Assembly (NCBI GenBank): GCA_035293845.1
Contig: DATGMB010000272.1
Location: forward strand, 1-57,820
Source of the DNA: DATGMB01 sp035293845
GTDB taxonomy: Bacteria; Acidobacteriota; Terriglobia; Bryobacterales; Bryobacteraceae
Direction of reading: 5' to 3'
DNA length: 57,820 nt
Made by a program: the position numbers and the translations under genes
Notes under the pieces: generated by a model
Told to the model about the DNA's origin: nothing
Database searches by the model: none
What the model saw: the letters and a program-made list of their open reading frames with translations, nothing else
Shown: piece by piece, positions 1 to 6,913 of the stretch
Numbering within the stretch: position 1 is the stretch's first letter
How the letters are laid out: each line of letters begins with the position of its first letter

Positions 1-1
1 C

Positions 2-154
2 AAACGGCGCACCAGGGTGGCCACCCTGTTCCCGAATGAGGCCGCCCTGCTCCGTCTGGTCAGCGCAGTATTGATGGAAATCAGCGAGGAGTGGGAAACC
101 GACAAAATCTACTTACGAATGGAAAACAGTGGCTCGATTACGCGGGAACAATGA
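2..154 (+). CDS. IS256-family (mutator type) transposase, C-terminal end only
   Basis: The reading frame is open from the window edge to a TGA at 152-154. It encodes about 50 residues that include FPNEAALLRL and the segment EISEEWETDKIYL. The pattern of basic residues, FPN, a leucine-rich helix and EISEEWE...YL is typical of the extreme C-terminus of IS256-family DDE transposases. The catalytic part lies outside the window, so I cannot tell whether the whole gene is intact. It faces the disrupted AlbA_2-type gene that follows and is the likely cause of that gene's 3' truncation. Confidence 0.8.
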   Translation, partial: KRRTRVATLFPNEAALLRLVSAVLMEISEEWETDKIYLRMENSGSITREQ

Positions 155-195
155 ATTTACAGAAAGAACTTTACTTTATCGCCGTTTTGCGGGTA
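155..195. mobile_element. Probable terminal end of the IS256-type element
   Basis: The transposase stop is at 154, and protein-level similarity of the neighbouring broken gene breaks down at about 190-195. The intervening roughly 40 bases should therefore hold the element's terminal inverted repeat. The stretch contains TTTACAGAAAGAAC, which is the sort of sequence found at IS256-family ends. The other end of the element is outside the window, so neither the repeat nor a target duplication can be matched, and the exact boundary is an estimate. Confidence 0.4.
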
Positions 196-721
196 GGAAC
201 TCGATGACCTCCTGCGCACTGAGGCCGGTCTTCGTGTACTCTTCGACCCAGTCTGGCTTTCCTTCCGCGAACACGCGGCGGAGTTGATCCTCACTCATCG
301 GGACCGGTGCTTCGCCTGAACGCATCAGGTAGGCGCCGTCCAAATGATAAGCGGTGCCGCGTGGACGCGATGGAATCTCGAAAACTACAACCCTCCCATC
401 AGGATGCGGAACTTCTTCGACATCGACTCGAAATCCAAGTGTCTCGAAAAGCTTCTGGGCCTGGCCGATTACGTCCAAGCGAGCTTTTGTCCCGACTACT
501 TATCGGGGTGGCTGATCAGCAACACCGAGGACCAGGAATCCGCCGCCCTCATTCGCAATTGCGACGCAATACTGGCAGAGTTTTTTATAGTCATACTGCT
601 GCTTGGCTTCCTTGAATTCAAGGCGCTGATGTTCGGACGGAGATTGTCGCCAGATATCTACTTGGTCGGGTGTGATCGGCACAGCACTCGATTCTAATCG
701 GTAGCGCTGCTCGTCGGTCAT
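176..721 (-). pseudogene. AlbA_2 (Schlafen-like) domain protein, in-frame stop and truncated 3' end
   Basis: Reading leftward from ATG at 721, the product starts MTDEQRYRLES and contains HQRLEFKEAK and ANEGGGFLVLGV, the hallmark of the AlbA_2 domain found in Schlafen-like ATP-binding regulators. A TAA codon at 500-502 interrupts it after residue 73. The same frame then continues without any shift through VVGTKARLDVIGQAQ, and further on HLDGAYLMRSGEA, family-typical sequence. A single substitution (AAA lysine to TAA) would explain the stop. Near 195 the family sequence ends and a short tail LPAKRR leads to a stop inside the adjoining IS end, so most of the protein is missing. The gene lies 3 bases downstream of the DUF2252 gene on the same strand. 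I regard it as dead. Confidence 0.8.
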
Positions 722-724
722 CCC

Positions 725-1783
725 TCACCCGGCCGCCCACTCCTCGTAATCCGCGCGCACGGCTTTCTCCATCTCCCGCGCGGCTCGGTACAGCCAGTTG
801 CGCGGCCGCCGGCGCAGGTCGGCGGCCAGCTTGCGGGCCGCGATGCTTCCCAGGTGCACATTGGCGGTTTCGAACCCCATCGCGTGCAGCAGCCGCAGCT
901 CGTCTCTTTCTTCGGGCAAGGCGGAAAGCTCGATGCGCGAGCAATCCGGCGCGAGGCGGCGCACGATCCACCGCTTTTGCAGCCGCACGAACGGGTCGCG
1001 GCAGCGCACGGCGGAATCCACGATCTTCTGATAGAGGATCGGCGCCGTGCCACCGCCATCCATTGCCCAGATGCACGCCGAGGGCGCCAGCGCCTTTGCT
1101 TCCCGCGCCACCGATCCGCCGCGCCAGTCCGCCAGGCCGACGTACCGCTCGCGGCCCAGGCTGCCCAAGCCCGCCATGCGATGCACGGTCTTCCATTCCA
1201 TGCCGCGCTCGGGCATCATGCGGCCGATCGCCTTCATGGCGCCCTTCGGCACCGCATCGCACGCATTCAGCCCGTGCAGCTTATCCCAGAACTTTTCCGG
1301 CTCGTGCAGCCGGTGGATCGCCATGCCGCGCAGCACCGGGTGGTGCTCGGCCAGCACGAAGGGCCGCCCGCCCGCCGCGAGGCTGTCCGCATAGCCTTTG
1401 AGAATCGCGGCCATCGCCTCCGCCGGCTCGCAGCTCATCTTCGCCAGCAGCGCGCTCGTCGCAAGACGGATGAGGTCGTTCGTATAGGGCAGATTCCAGG
1501 CTTCGTCGAAATCGTTGACGCCCCAGATCAGCCGGCCCTCGATATCGCGCCAGGTGCCGAAGTTTTCCACGTGCAGGTCGCCCACCGCGAGCACGCGCGG
1601 AGCGCGCGCCGCCGGGCCGCAGGTCTTCTGCCATGTCTGCGCCCAGCGGTAATACGTGGCGCGGAGAAACGGAAACGCCGCCGAACGCATGGCTTCGTGC
1701 TTGGCTTCAAGATCGCGCTCGATCAGCGTCAGATGCTTGCCGAGCCAGGCTTCGTACCGTTGGGTCGCGCGGACGATATTCAT
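725..1783 (-). CDS. DUF2252 domain-containing protein
   Basis: This 352-residue protein begins MNIVRATQRYEAWL. An upstream in-frame start would add 22 residues, but the ATG at 1783 overlaps the sixA stop by four bases (ATGA), the usual translational coupling. Motifs of the DUF2252 family are clear: VLAVGDLHVENFGTW, then GVNDFDEAWNLPY, which resemble the Brenner-type GD.H..N and ND.D motifs of aminoglycoside-phosphotransferase-like kinases. The family has a kinase-like fold but no agreed substrate. It is the third gene of a minus-strand operon (GAF/AAA+ regulator, sixA, DUF2252). Nearness to a phosphohistidine phosphatase suggests a phosphate-transfer role, which is inference only. Confidence 0.85.
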   Translation of the reverse strand: MNIVRATQRYEAWLGKHLTLIERDLEAKHEAMRSAAFPFLRATYYRWAQTWQKTCGPAARAPRVLAVGDLHVENFGTWRDIEGRLIWGVNDFDEAWNLPYTNDLIRLATSALLAKMSCEPAEAMAAILKGYADSLAAGGRPFVLAEHHPVLRGMAIHRLHEPEKFWDKLHGLNACDAVPKGAMKAIGRMMPERGMEWKTVHRMAGLGSLGRERYVGLADWRGGSVAREAKALAPSACIWAMDGGGTAPILYQKIVDSAVRCRDPFVRLQKRWIVRRLAPDCSRIELSALPEERDELRLLHAMGFETANVHLGSIAARKLAADLRRRPRNWLYRAAREMEKAVRADYEEWAAG

Positions 1784-2253
1784 TCGCACACCGCCGGCGT
1801 GAGCAACCATTTCAGGACCCCGCCCGGCCGCGGCCCGAGCCGTTCGCAATCGATGCGCGCCAGCGCCGCTTTTTTCATATCGATCTGCAGCGCCGGGGAA
1901 TCCAGCAGAAATGCCGCCAGCGAGCTCATCATCGGCTGATGGCCGGCGAGCAGCACGGATTCTTCGTCCTTGCGCTCCCGCAGGTCTTCCCAGAGATCTG
2001 CCGGCGAAGCATCGGGCGTGAGCCGCCGCGTGCGCGCCACCTTGCCCTCATAGCCCAGCACTTCCGCCGCGATCTCCGCAGTCTCCAGTGCCCGGCGGTA
2101 CGGGCTGGAGAGAATCAGCGACGGCTTCGCCGGCGCCCGCTTCAGGACGCGCCGGAGCTTCTCCTTGCCCTCATCGGTCAGGGCGCGGTCCGAATCCGGC
2201 ATGCCCGGCCGCCCATCCTCCGCGATGCCATGCCGCAACAGGTAGATCTGCAT
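1780..2253 (-). CDS. sixA: Phosphohistidine phosphatase SixA
   Basis: This 157-residue cytoplasmic protein of the histidine phosphatase (phosphoglycerate mutase-like) superfamily starts MQIYLLRHGIAED, with the catalytic R7-H8-G9 motif at the very N-terminus. Further family motifs are SDRALTDEGKEKLR, SSPYRRALETAEIAA and the second catalytic histidine in LLAGHQPMMSSL. Length and motif order match SixA, which dephosphorylates histidine phosphotransfer domains in E. coli. It sits 13 bases downstream of a GAF/AAA+ regulator and overlaps the DUF2252 gene by four bases. The true substrate here is unknown. Confidence 0.85.
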   Translation of the reverse strand: MQIYLLRHGIAEDGRPGMPDSDRALTDEGKEKLRRVLKRAPAKPSLILSSPYRRALETAEIAAEVLGYEGKVARTRRLTPDASPADLWEDLRERKDEESVLLAGHQPMMSSLAAFLLDSPALQIDMKKAALARIDCERLGPRPGGVLKWLLTPAVCE

Positions 2254-2266
2254 AGGATGCCGTGCG

Positions 2267-3796
2267 TTACAGCCCGTACCGCTTCATTTTATTGATCAGC
2301 CCCTGCCGGCTCAGTCCCAGCCGGCGCGCAGCCTGCTGCTGATTGCTTCCCGTGGCCGCCAGCGCTTCCGTGACCATTTCCCGCTCCAGGGCTTCGATCG
2401 CCTGCTTTAGCGACTGCGGCCGCGCCGCTTTGGGAGCGGCGGGCGCCGCCGGCGCCGGCACGCCGGGCAGTCCTTCGAGCAGGTCCTCTTCGGAAATCAC
2501 GCTGCCGCGCGCGCAGGCGGCCATGCGGATCACCTCGTTGCGCAATTGCCGCACGTTGCCGGGCCACGGCGCGGCGCTCAGCCGCCGCAGCACCGCCGGG
2601 GCGAACTGAAAGGGCGGCCGTCCCGTTTCATCGCAGTACTGCTTCAGGAAGTGGCGGGCCAGCAGCGGAATGTCCTCCCGGATCTCGCGCAGCGGCGGCA
2701 TGTGGATATGGATGACCTTGATCCGGTAGTAGAGGTCCTCGCGAAAGGCGCCTTTGGCGATCTCGCTCTCCAGGTCCTTGTTCGTGGCGGCCAGGAGCCG
2801 CACATCCACCGGCACGGGCGCGCGCCCGCCCACCCGCTCCACTACGCGCTCCTGCAGCACGCGCAGGATCTTGGCTTGCGCGGTCAGGCTCAGATCGCCG
2901 ATCTCGTCCAGAAACAGCGTCCCGCCGTCCGCCTTCTGGAACTGCCCCGGCCGCGGGTTCACGCCCGTCGCCACACCCTTTTCGATGCCGAACAGCTCGC
3001 TTTCGGCCAGCGCCTCAGGCAGCGCCGCGCAATTGAGAGCCACGAACGGCTTGCGCGCGCGGGGGCTGGTGTAATGGATGGCCTTCGCCGCCATCTCCTT
3101 GCCGGTTCCGCTTTCGCCCGTGATCAGCACGTTGACGACGCTGTCCCGGATGCGCTCGATCAGCCGCACCACCTGCTGGATGCGCGCGCCCGTGCCCACG
3201 ATGCCGTGCGTCGAATACCGGCTCTCCACCTCGCGCTGCAGGGTGGCGTTCTGTTCCGCCAGTTCGTCCTGGCTGCGCCGCAGGTCGCCGATCAGTTGCG
3301 CCGTCTCGATGGCGCTGGCCGCGTGCGCGGCCAGCGCTTCGAGCGTCTGTTCGTCGCGCTCCGTGAAGGGTCCCAGGCGCTTATTGAGGACCTCGAACGC
3401 GCCTACGGTTTCGCCCGCATGGTTGCGCATCGCGACCGCCAGCACGTTGCGCGTGCGATAGCCGGTCTGGTCGTCGATGGCCGTATAGAATCGCGGGTCG
3501 TGGTAGGCATCCTGCACGTTGACCGGCCGGCCCGTCGTCACCGCCTGCCCCACGATGCCCAGCCGGGCGTCGAAGCGGAGCCGCTCCTCGCTCCCCAGCG
3601 CCACCTTCGACCACAGCTCCTGCCGTTCCCGATCCAACAGAAAAATGCTGGCGCGGTCGCAATCGAGCAGGTGCGTGGCCTCGCGCGCGATCAGGTCCAG
3701 CAGCGGGCCCAGCTCGCGCTCCGAGTTCATCTTCCGGCAGATCGCCAGGATCGCGGCGAGGCGGTCATGCAGCTCCGTCTGGGGCAGCGAACCCAT
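2267..3796 (-). CDS. GAF-domain AAA+ regulator of NtrC type with Fis-like HTH and altered GAFTGA loop
   Basis: The 509-residue protein has an N-terminal GAF sensor domain (about 25-165), a coiled linker (about 170-195), an AAA+ ATPase domain with Walker A GESGTGKE (227-234) and Walker B LFLDEIGD (294-301), and a C-terminal Fis-type helix-turn-helix ending QQQAARRLGLSRQGLINKMK. It resembles sigma-54 enhancer-binding proteins, but the loop that contacts sigma-54 reads GVATGV (274-279) instead of GAFTGA, so the key phenylalanine is absent while the threonine remains. It may be an unusual sigma-54 activator or an NtrC relative acting with another sigma factor. No receiver domain is present, so GAF ligand binding is the likely input. 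It is first gene of the operon with sixA and the DUF2252 gene. Confidence 0.85.
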   Translation of the reverse strand: MGSLPQTELHDRLAAILAICRKMNSERELGPLLDLIAREATHLLDCDRASIFLLDRERQELWSKVALGSEERLRFDARLGIVGQAVTTGRPVNVQDAYHDPRFYTAIDDQTGYRTRNVLAVAMRNHAGETVGAFEVLNKRLGPFTERDEQTLEALAAHAASAIETAQLIGDLRRSQDELAEQNATLQREVESRYSTHGIVGTGARIQQVVRLIERIRDSVVNVLITGESGTGKEMAAKAIHYTSPRARKPFVALNCAALPEALAESELFGIEKGVATGVNPRPGQFQKADGGTLFLDEIGDLSLTAQAKILRVLQERVVERVGGRAPVPVDVRLLAATNKDLESEIAKGAFREDLYYRIKVIHIHMPPLREIREDIPLLARHFLKQYCDETGRPPFQFAPAVLRRLSAAPWPGNVRQLRNEVIRMAACARGSVISEEDLLEGLPGVPAPAAPAAPKAARPQSLKQAIEALEREMVTEALAATGSNQQQAARRLGLSRQGLINKMKRYGL

Positions 3797-4065
3797 GAGG
3801 GTTTCAGTCTAACGCATCGGGCACAATGCTGTCCATGAAATTGACACCGTGCCTACGAAATAGACGCCAGGTGCGGCGGCCGGACGCGGCTCACGCCTGA
3901 ATCAGCGGCAAACAAAGGGGTTGCCGTATGCCGAGTGCGACGCGATTTTGGCGGGAACCGTGCATAACCAGTGCGGGGCGGCGGCGCCCATCGGAGGCGG
4001 ACCCGGCAGCGGTCTGACGCCGCGCCGGTCCGGCCGGCGCGCCGCCCTGCGGTATATTCGCAAAC

Positions 4066-4548
4066 ATGGCAACGCATCGTTTCCAGGTTTCGAACCGGTG
4101 GACCGGCAACCTGGGCGCCGGCACTTCGACCTATAACGGCTACAGCCGCAACCATGAGATCTGCGGCCCTGGCAAAAGCGCGCCCATCGCAGGCTCCTCC
4201 CATAAGGCCTTCCGGGGCGACTCCGCCCGCTACAACCCGGAGGAGCTGACCATCGCCGCGCTCTCCTCCTGCCACATGCTGTGGATGCTGCACCTGTGCG
4301 CCGATACGGGCATCGTGGTCACGGAATACTCCGACGATGCGTCCGGCGACCTCGCGCTTCACCGCGATGGCGTGGGCGAATTCACCGGCGCCACCCTGCG
4401 GCCGCGCATGAGCATCACGGACCCGGCACGAATCCCCGATGCGCTCGCGCTGCATGAGCGCGCCCACCACCTCTGCTTCATCGCCCGTTCCGTCAACTTC
4501 CCGGTTGCGGTGGAACCGCAAGTGATCGCGGCAGAACCCCGGCCGTAA
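4066..4548 (+). CDS. OsmC-family peroxiredoxin
   Basis: This 160-residue protein belongs to the OsmC/Ohr family of thiol peroxidases that reduce organic hydroperoxides in the cytoplasm. The first catalytic cysteine is C69 in TIAALSSCHMLWML, and the second is C137 in HERAHHLCFIA, the spacing expected for the pair. An additional C78 lies one helix turn beyond the first. The ATG at 4066 has a TATATT hexamer just upstream but no strong ribosome-binding site, so transcription may start close to the gene. The 269-base gap to the divergent regulator upstream contains no other gene I can support. Confidence 0.85.
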   Translation: MATHRFQVSNRWTGNLGAGTSTYNGYSRNHEICGPGKSAPIAGSSHKAFRGDSARYNPEELTIAALSSCHMLWMLHLCADTGIVVTEYSDDASGDLALHRDGVGEFTGATLRPRMSITDPARIPDALALHERAHHLCFIARSVNFPVAVEPQVIAAEPRP

Positions 4549-4627
4549 GGGCGCGCCGCAGCGCGTGACTCCTGTCACATGCCTGGCGGGTGCCGTGGCG
4601 TTACCGTAAGGCCAGAGGATAAGAGCC

Positions 4628-5671
4628 ATGGCCGCCGCCGTTGCACCGCCGAAGCCCCGCAAGAAGCTGATCCGGCACGCCGCGCGGGATCGCTCCCGGA
4701 CGCTGCGCCATGCCGTTCAGCTCGCCTTCCTGGCGCTCAACATCTGGATCGGCGTCGAATTCTGGATGTTCGTCCGCTATTACGAAACCGGGGGCCGCAC
4801 GGTGTTCAGCCGCCGCCCGCCCGGCGTGGAGGGCTGGCTGCCGATCGCCTCCCTGATGAATCTGAAGGTCCTGCTGCTGACCGGCCGGATGCCCCTCCTT
4901 CATCCCGCCGGCACGTTCCTGCTTCTTGCGTTCCTGGCCATTTCCTGGATGTTCCGCAAGAGCTTCTGCGGCTGGCTCTGCCCGGTGGGCACGATCTCCG
5001 AATACCTCTGGCGCCTCGGGCGCCAGACGTTCGGCCGCAACTTCCGCCTGCCCCGCTGGGCCGATCTGCCGCTGCGCAGCCTGAAATACATCCTCATGGG
5101 GCTATTTCTGTTCGCCGTGGCCGCGATGCCCGTCGCCGGCATCCGCGCCTTCCTGGAAGGCCCCTACGGCATCATCGATGACGTCAAGATGCTCAACTTC
5201 TTCCGCGATCTCGGCCTGGCCGGCGGCTCGGTGCTCGCGCTGCTGGTCCTGGCATCCGTCTTCGTGCGGAACTTCTGGTGCCGCTATCTGTGCCCCTATG
5301 GCGCGCTGATGGGACTGGCCGCGCTCGCCAGCCCGCTGCGCATCCGCCGCGATCCCAGCCTGTGCATCGACTGCGGGAAATGCGCGCGGGCGTGCCCGTC
5401 GTCGCTGCCGGTTGACCGGCTGGTCACGATCCGCTCCGCCGAATGCACCGGGTGCCTCGAATGCGTAACCGAATGCCCCGCCGCCGGCGCGCTGTTCCTC
5501 GGTGCGCCGGCCCGCCGCCGCGTTCCGGCCTGGGCCGTTGCCGTGGGCGCCGCCGCCATCTTCCTCGGCGTCTGCGGCTATGCCCGCTGGACCGGCTATT
5601 GGCACACGGACCTCCCCAGCAGCACGTATTTCCGGCTCATCCCTCATGCCAACGAGTTCGAGCATCCGTAG
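4628..5671 (+). CDS. Membrane-bound 4Fe-4S ferredoxin-type protein (NapH/CcoG-like)
   Basis: The 347-residue membrane protein has hydrophobic segments at about 30-50, 93-110, 152-172, 196-214 and 299-316. It carries two CxxxCP motifs at membrane edges, FCGWLCP (C114/C118) and FWCRYLCP (C218/C222), as in NapH, NosR and CcoG proteins. Two ferredoxin clusters follow: C246/C249/C252/C256 and C273/C276/C279/C283. Such proteins move electrons between quinols and periplasmic or membrane partners. The partner is not evident from the neighbours (OsmC upstream, FRG protein downstream), so a specific pathway cannot be named. The start ATG at 4628 is preceded by AGAGGATAAGAG. Confidence 0.82.
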   Translation: MAAAVAPPKPRKKLIRHAARDRSRTLRHAVQLAFLALNIWIGVEFWMFVRYYETGGRTVFSRRPPGVEGWLPIASLMNLKVLLLTGRMPLLHPAGTFLLLAFLAISWMFRKSFCGWLCPVGTISEYLWRLGRQTFGRNFRLPRWADLPLRSLKYILMGLFLFAVAAMPVAGIRAFLEGPYGIIDDVKMLNFFRDLGLAGGSVLALLVLASVFVRNFWCRYLCPYGALMGLAALASPLRIRRDPSLCIDCGKCARACPSSLPVDRLVTIRSAECTGCLECVTECPAAGALFLGAPARRRVPAWAVAVGAAAIFLGVCGYARWTGYWHTDLPSSTYFRLIPHANEFEHP

Positions 5672-5723
5672 GATTCGGGCGGCTGCCGGGATCGCGGCCC
5701 GAAAGCCGTTACCATATCCTTGA

Positions 5724-6533
5724 GTGCCGCCCCGCAAGCAGAAGCGCCGCCCCTATCGCGTCTTTCGCGTGGAATCCTGGGAGGAATTCCTGGGTTACAT
5801 CACGCGCACGCCCTACTCGAACTGGGCATTCCGCGGCGAGCGCGACGAGCGCTGGCCGCTCTACAGCTCGCTCTCCCGCTATCTGCAGAGCTTCGGGGTC
5901 GCGCCCCAGGTCTGGCCGGAGCAGGAGCGCCGCATCCTCCGCATCTTCAAGCGCAAAGCCCACCAGTTCCTGGAGAAGCCGCCGGAGATCGACGACGATT
6001 TCCAGTGGCTCGCGCTCATGCAGCACCACGGCGCTCCGACGCGGCTGATCGACTTCACCTGGTCACCGTACGTCGCCGCCTTTTTCGCGCTGGAGCGCAC
6101 GGTCGGCGACGCCGTCGTGTGGGCGATCAACCCCGCGCGCATCAATAGCAGCCGCACGCCCGAACCGGGGCGCATGGATCCGCGCCTGCCGGGCAATTTT
6201 CAGCGCTTTTACCTGAAAGGCAACCGGCGCTTTATCTGGATGGGCGAGCCCCACACCATGAACCAGCGGCTGATCGCGCAGTCCGGGACCTTCGCCGTGC
6301 CCGGCGTGCTCGATGTCCCGGTCGAGGATATCCTCAGCGATGGCGAGAGCATTATGGCCAAGTTCGTCATGGCCCACGCCGTGCGCGAGACCGCGATGCG
6401 CGAGCTCTACCGCATGAACATCACGTTCGCCACGCTCTTCCCGGATCTCGACGGCCTGGCGCGGTCCATGGCGTACGAGCTCGAATTCCACTGGGCTTAT
6501 AATCCGCGCACTCTGGAGCGATATCACACGTGA
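5724..6533 (+). CDS. FRG domain-containing protein
   Basis: This 269-residue protein has the FRG domain near its N-terminus: NWAFRGERDERWPLYSSLSR gives the domain its name, followed by WLALMQHHGAPTRLIDFTWSP and AAFFALE. FRG domains are widespread, sometimes in defence or effector-like contexts, but their biochemical activity is not established. Translation probably starts at a GTG (5724) because no ATG is suitably placed. The C-terminal half continues with family-like sequence to EFHWAYNP. There is no signal peptide, so it is predicted to be cytoplasmic. Neighbours give no functional hint. Confidence 0.8.
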   Translation: MPPRKQKRRPYRVFRVESWEEFLGYITRTPYSNWAFRGERDERWPLYSSLSRYLQSFGVAPQVWPEQERRILRIFKRKAHQFLEKPPEIDDDFQWLALMQHHGAPTRLIDFTWSPYVAAFFALERTVGDAVVWAINPARINSSRTPEPGRMDPRLPGNFQRFYLKGNRRFIWMGEPHTMNQRLIAQSGTFAVPGVLDVPVEDILSDGESIMAKFVMAHAVRETAMRELYRMNITFATLFPDLDGLARSMAYELEFHWAYNPRTLERYHT

Positions 6534-6610
6534 CCGCGCCGACAGAGCCGCGATTACCGCGCGTCTGACGCGCCACGCGCCCCGCGATATCATGGCCTGA
6601 GGAGGCGCGC

Positions 6611-6913
6611 ATGGACGATTCGAAAGCCACGCTGACTCACCAGGATTTGGCCGCGCTGCGCCAGGATTTGACGCACACCATCGAGTCCCTGACCGCCGGC
6701 CTCGCCGATCTCGAGCGCCGCCTGGACGCCAGCATCACCGGGGTCGCGGAAAAGGTGCTGGAAAGCGTTTTCCGTCTCGCCGAAGCCCTGCAGAGCCGCG
6801 TTTCCGATCTCGAGCGCTCGGATGCCAACCTGAAACACCGCCTGGCTATGCTCGAAGAGCGCCTCACCGTGCTCGAAAAGAAGCTTAACCTGCCGCCGGT
6901 GCGGGTGCAGTAA
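6611..6913 (+). CDS. Small coiled-coil protein, function unknown
   Basis: This 100-residue acidic protein is nearly all amphipathic helix, with heptad leucines from SLTAGLADLERRLDA to RLAMLEERLTVLEKKL. It has a GAGGAGG ribosome-binding site seven bases before the ATG, which argues that it is expressed. Its last 29 bases overlap the 3' end of the convergent lhr gene. No domain beyond a coiled coil is recognisable, and it may be an oligomerisation or scaffold protein. Confidence 0.6.
   Translation: MDDSKATLTHQDLAALRQDLTHTIESLTAGLADLERRLDASITGVAEKVLESVFRLAEALQSRVSDLERSDANLKHRLAMLEERLTVLEKKLNLPPVRVQ

Noticed and set aside
3853..4662. Minus-strand frame of 269 codons
   Set aside because: It covers the OsmC gene, whose catalytic cysteines are clear on the plus strand, and has an arginine-rich shadow composition.
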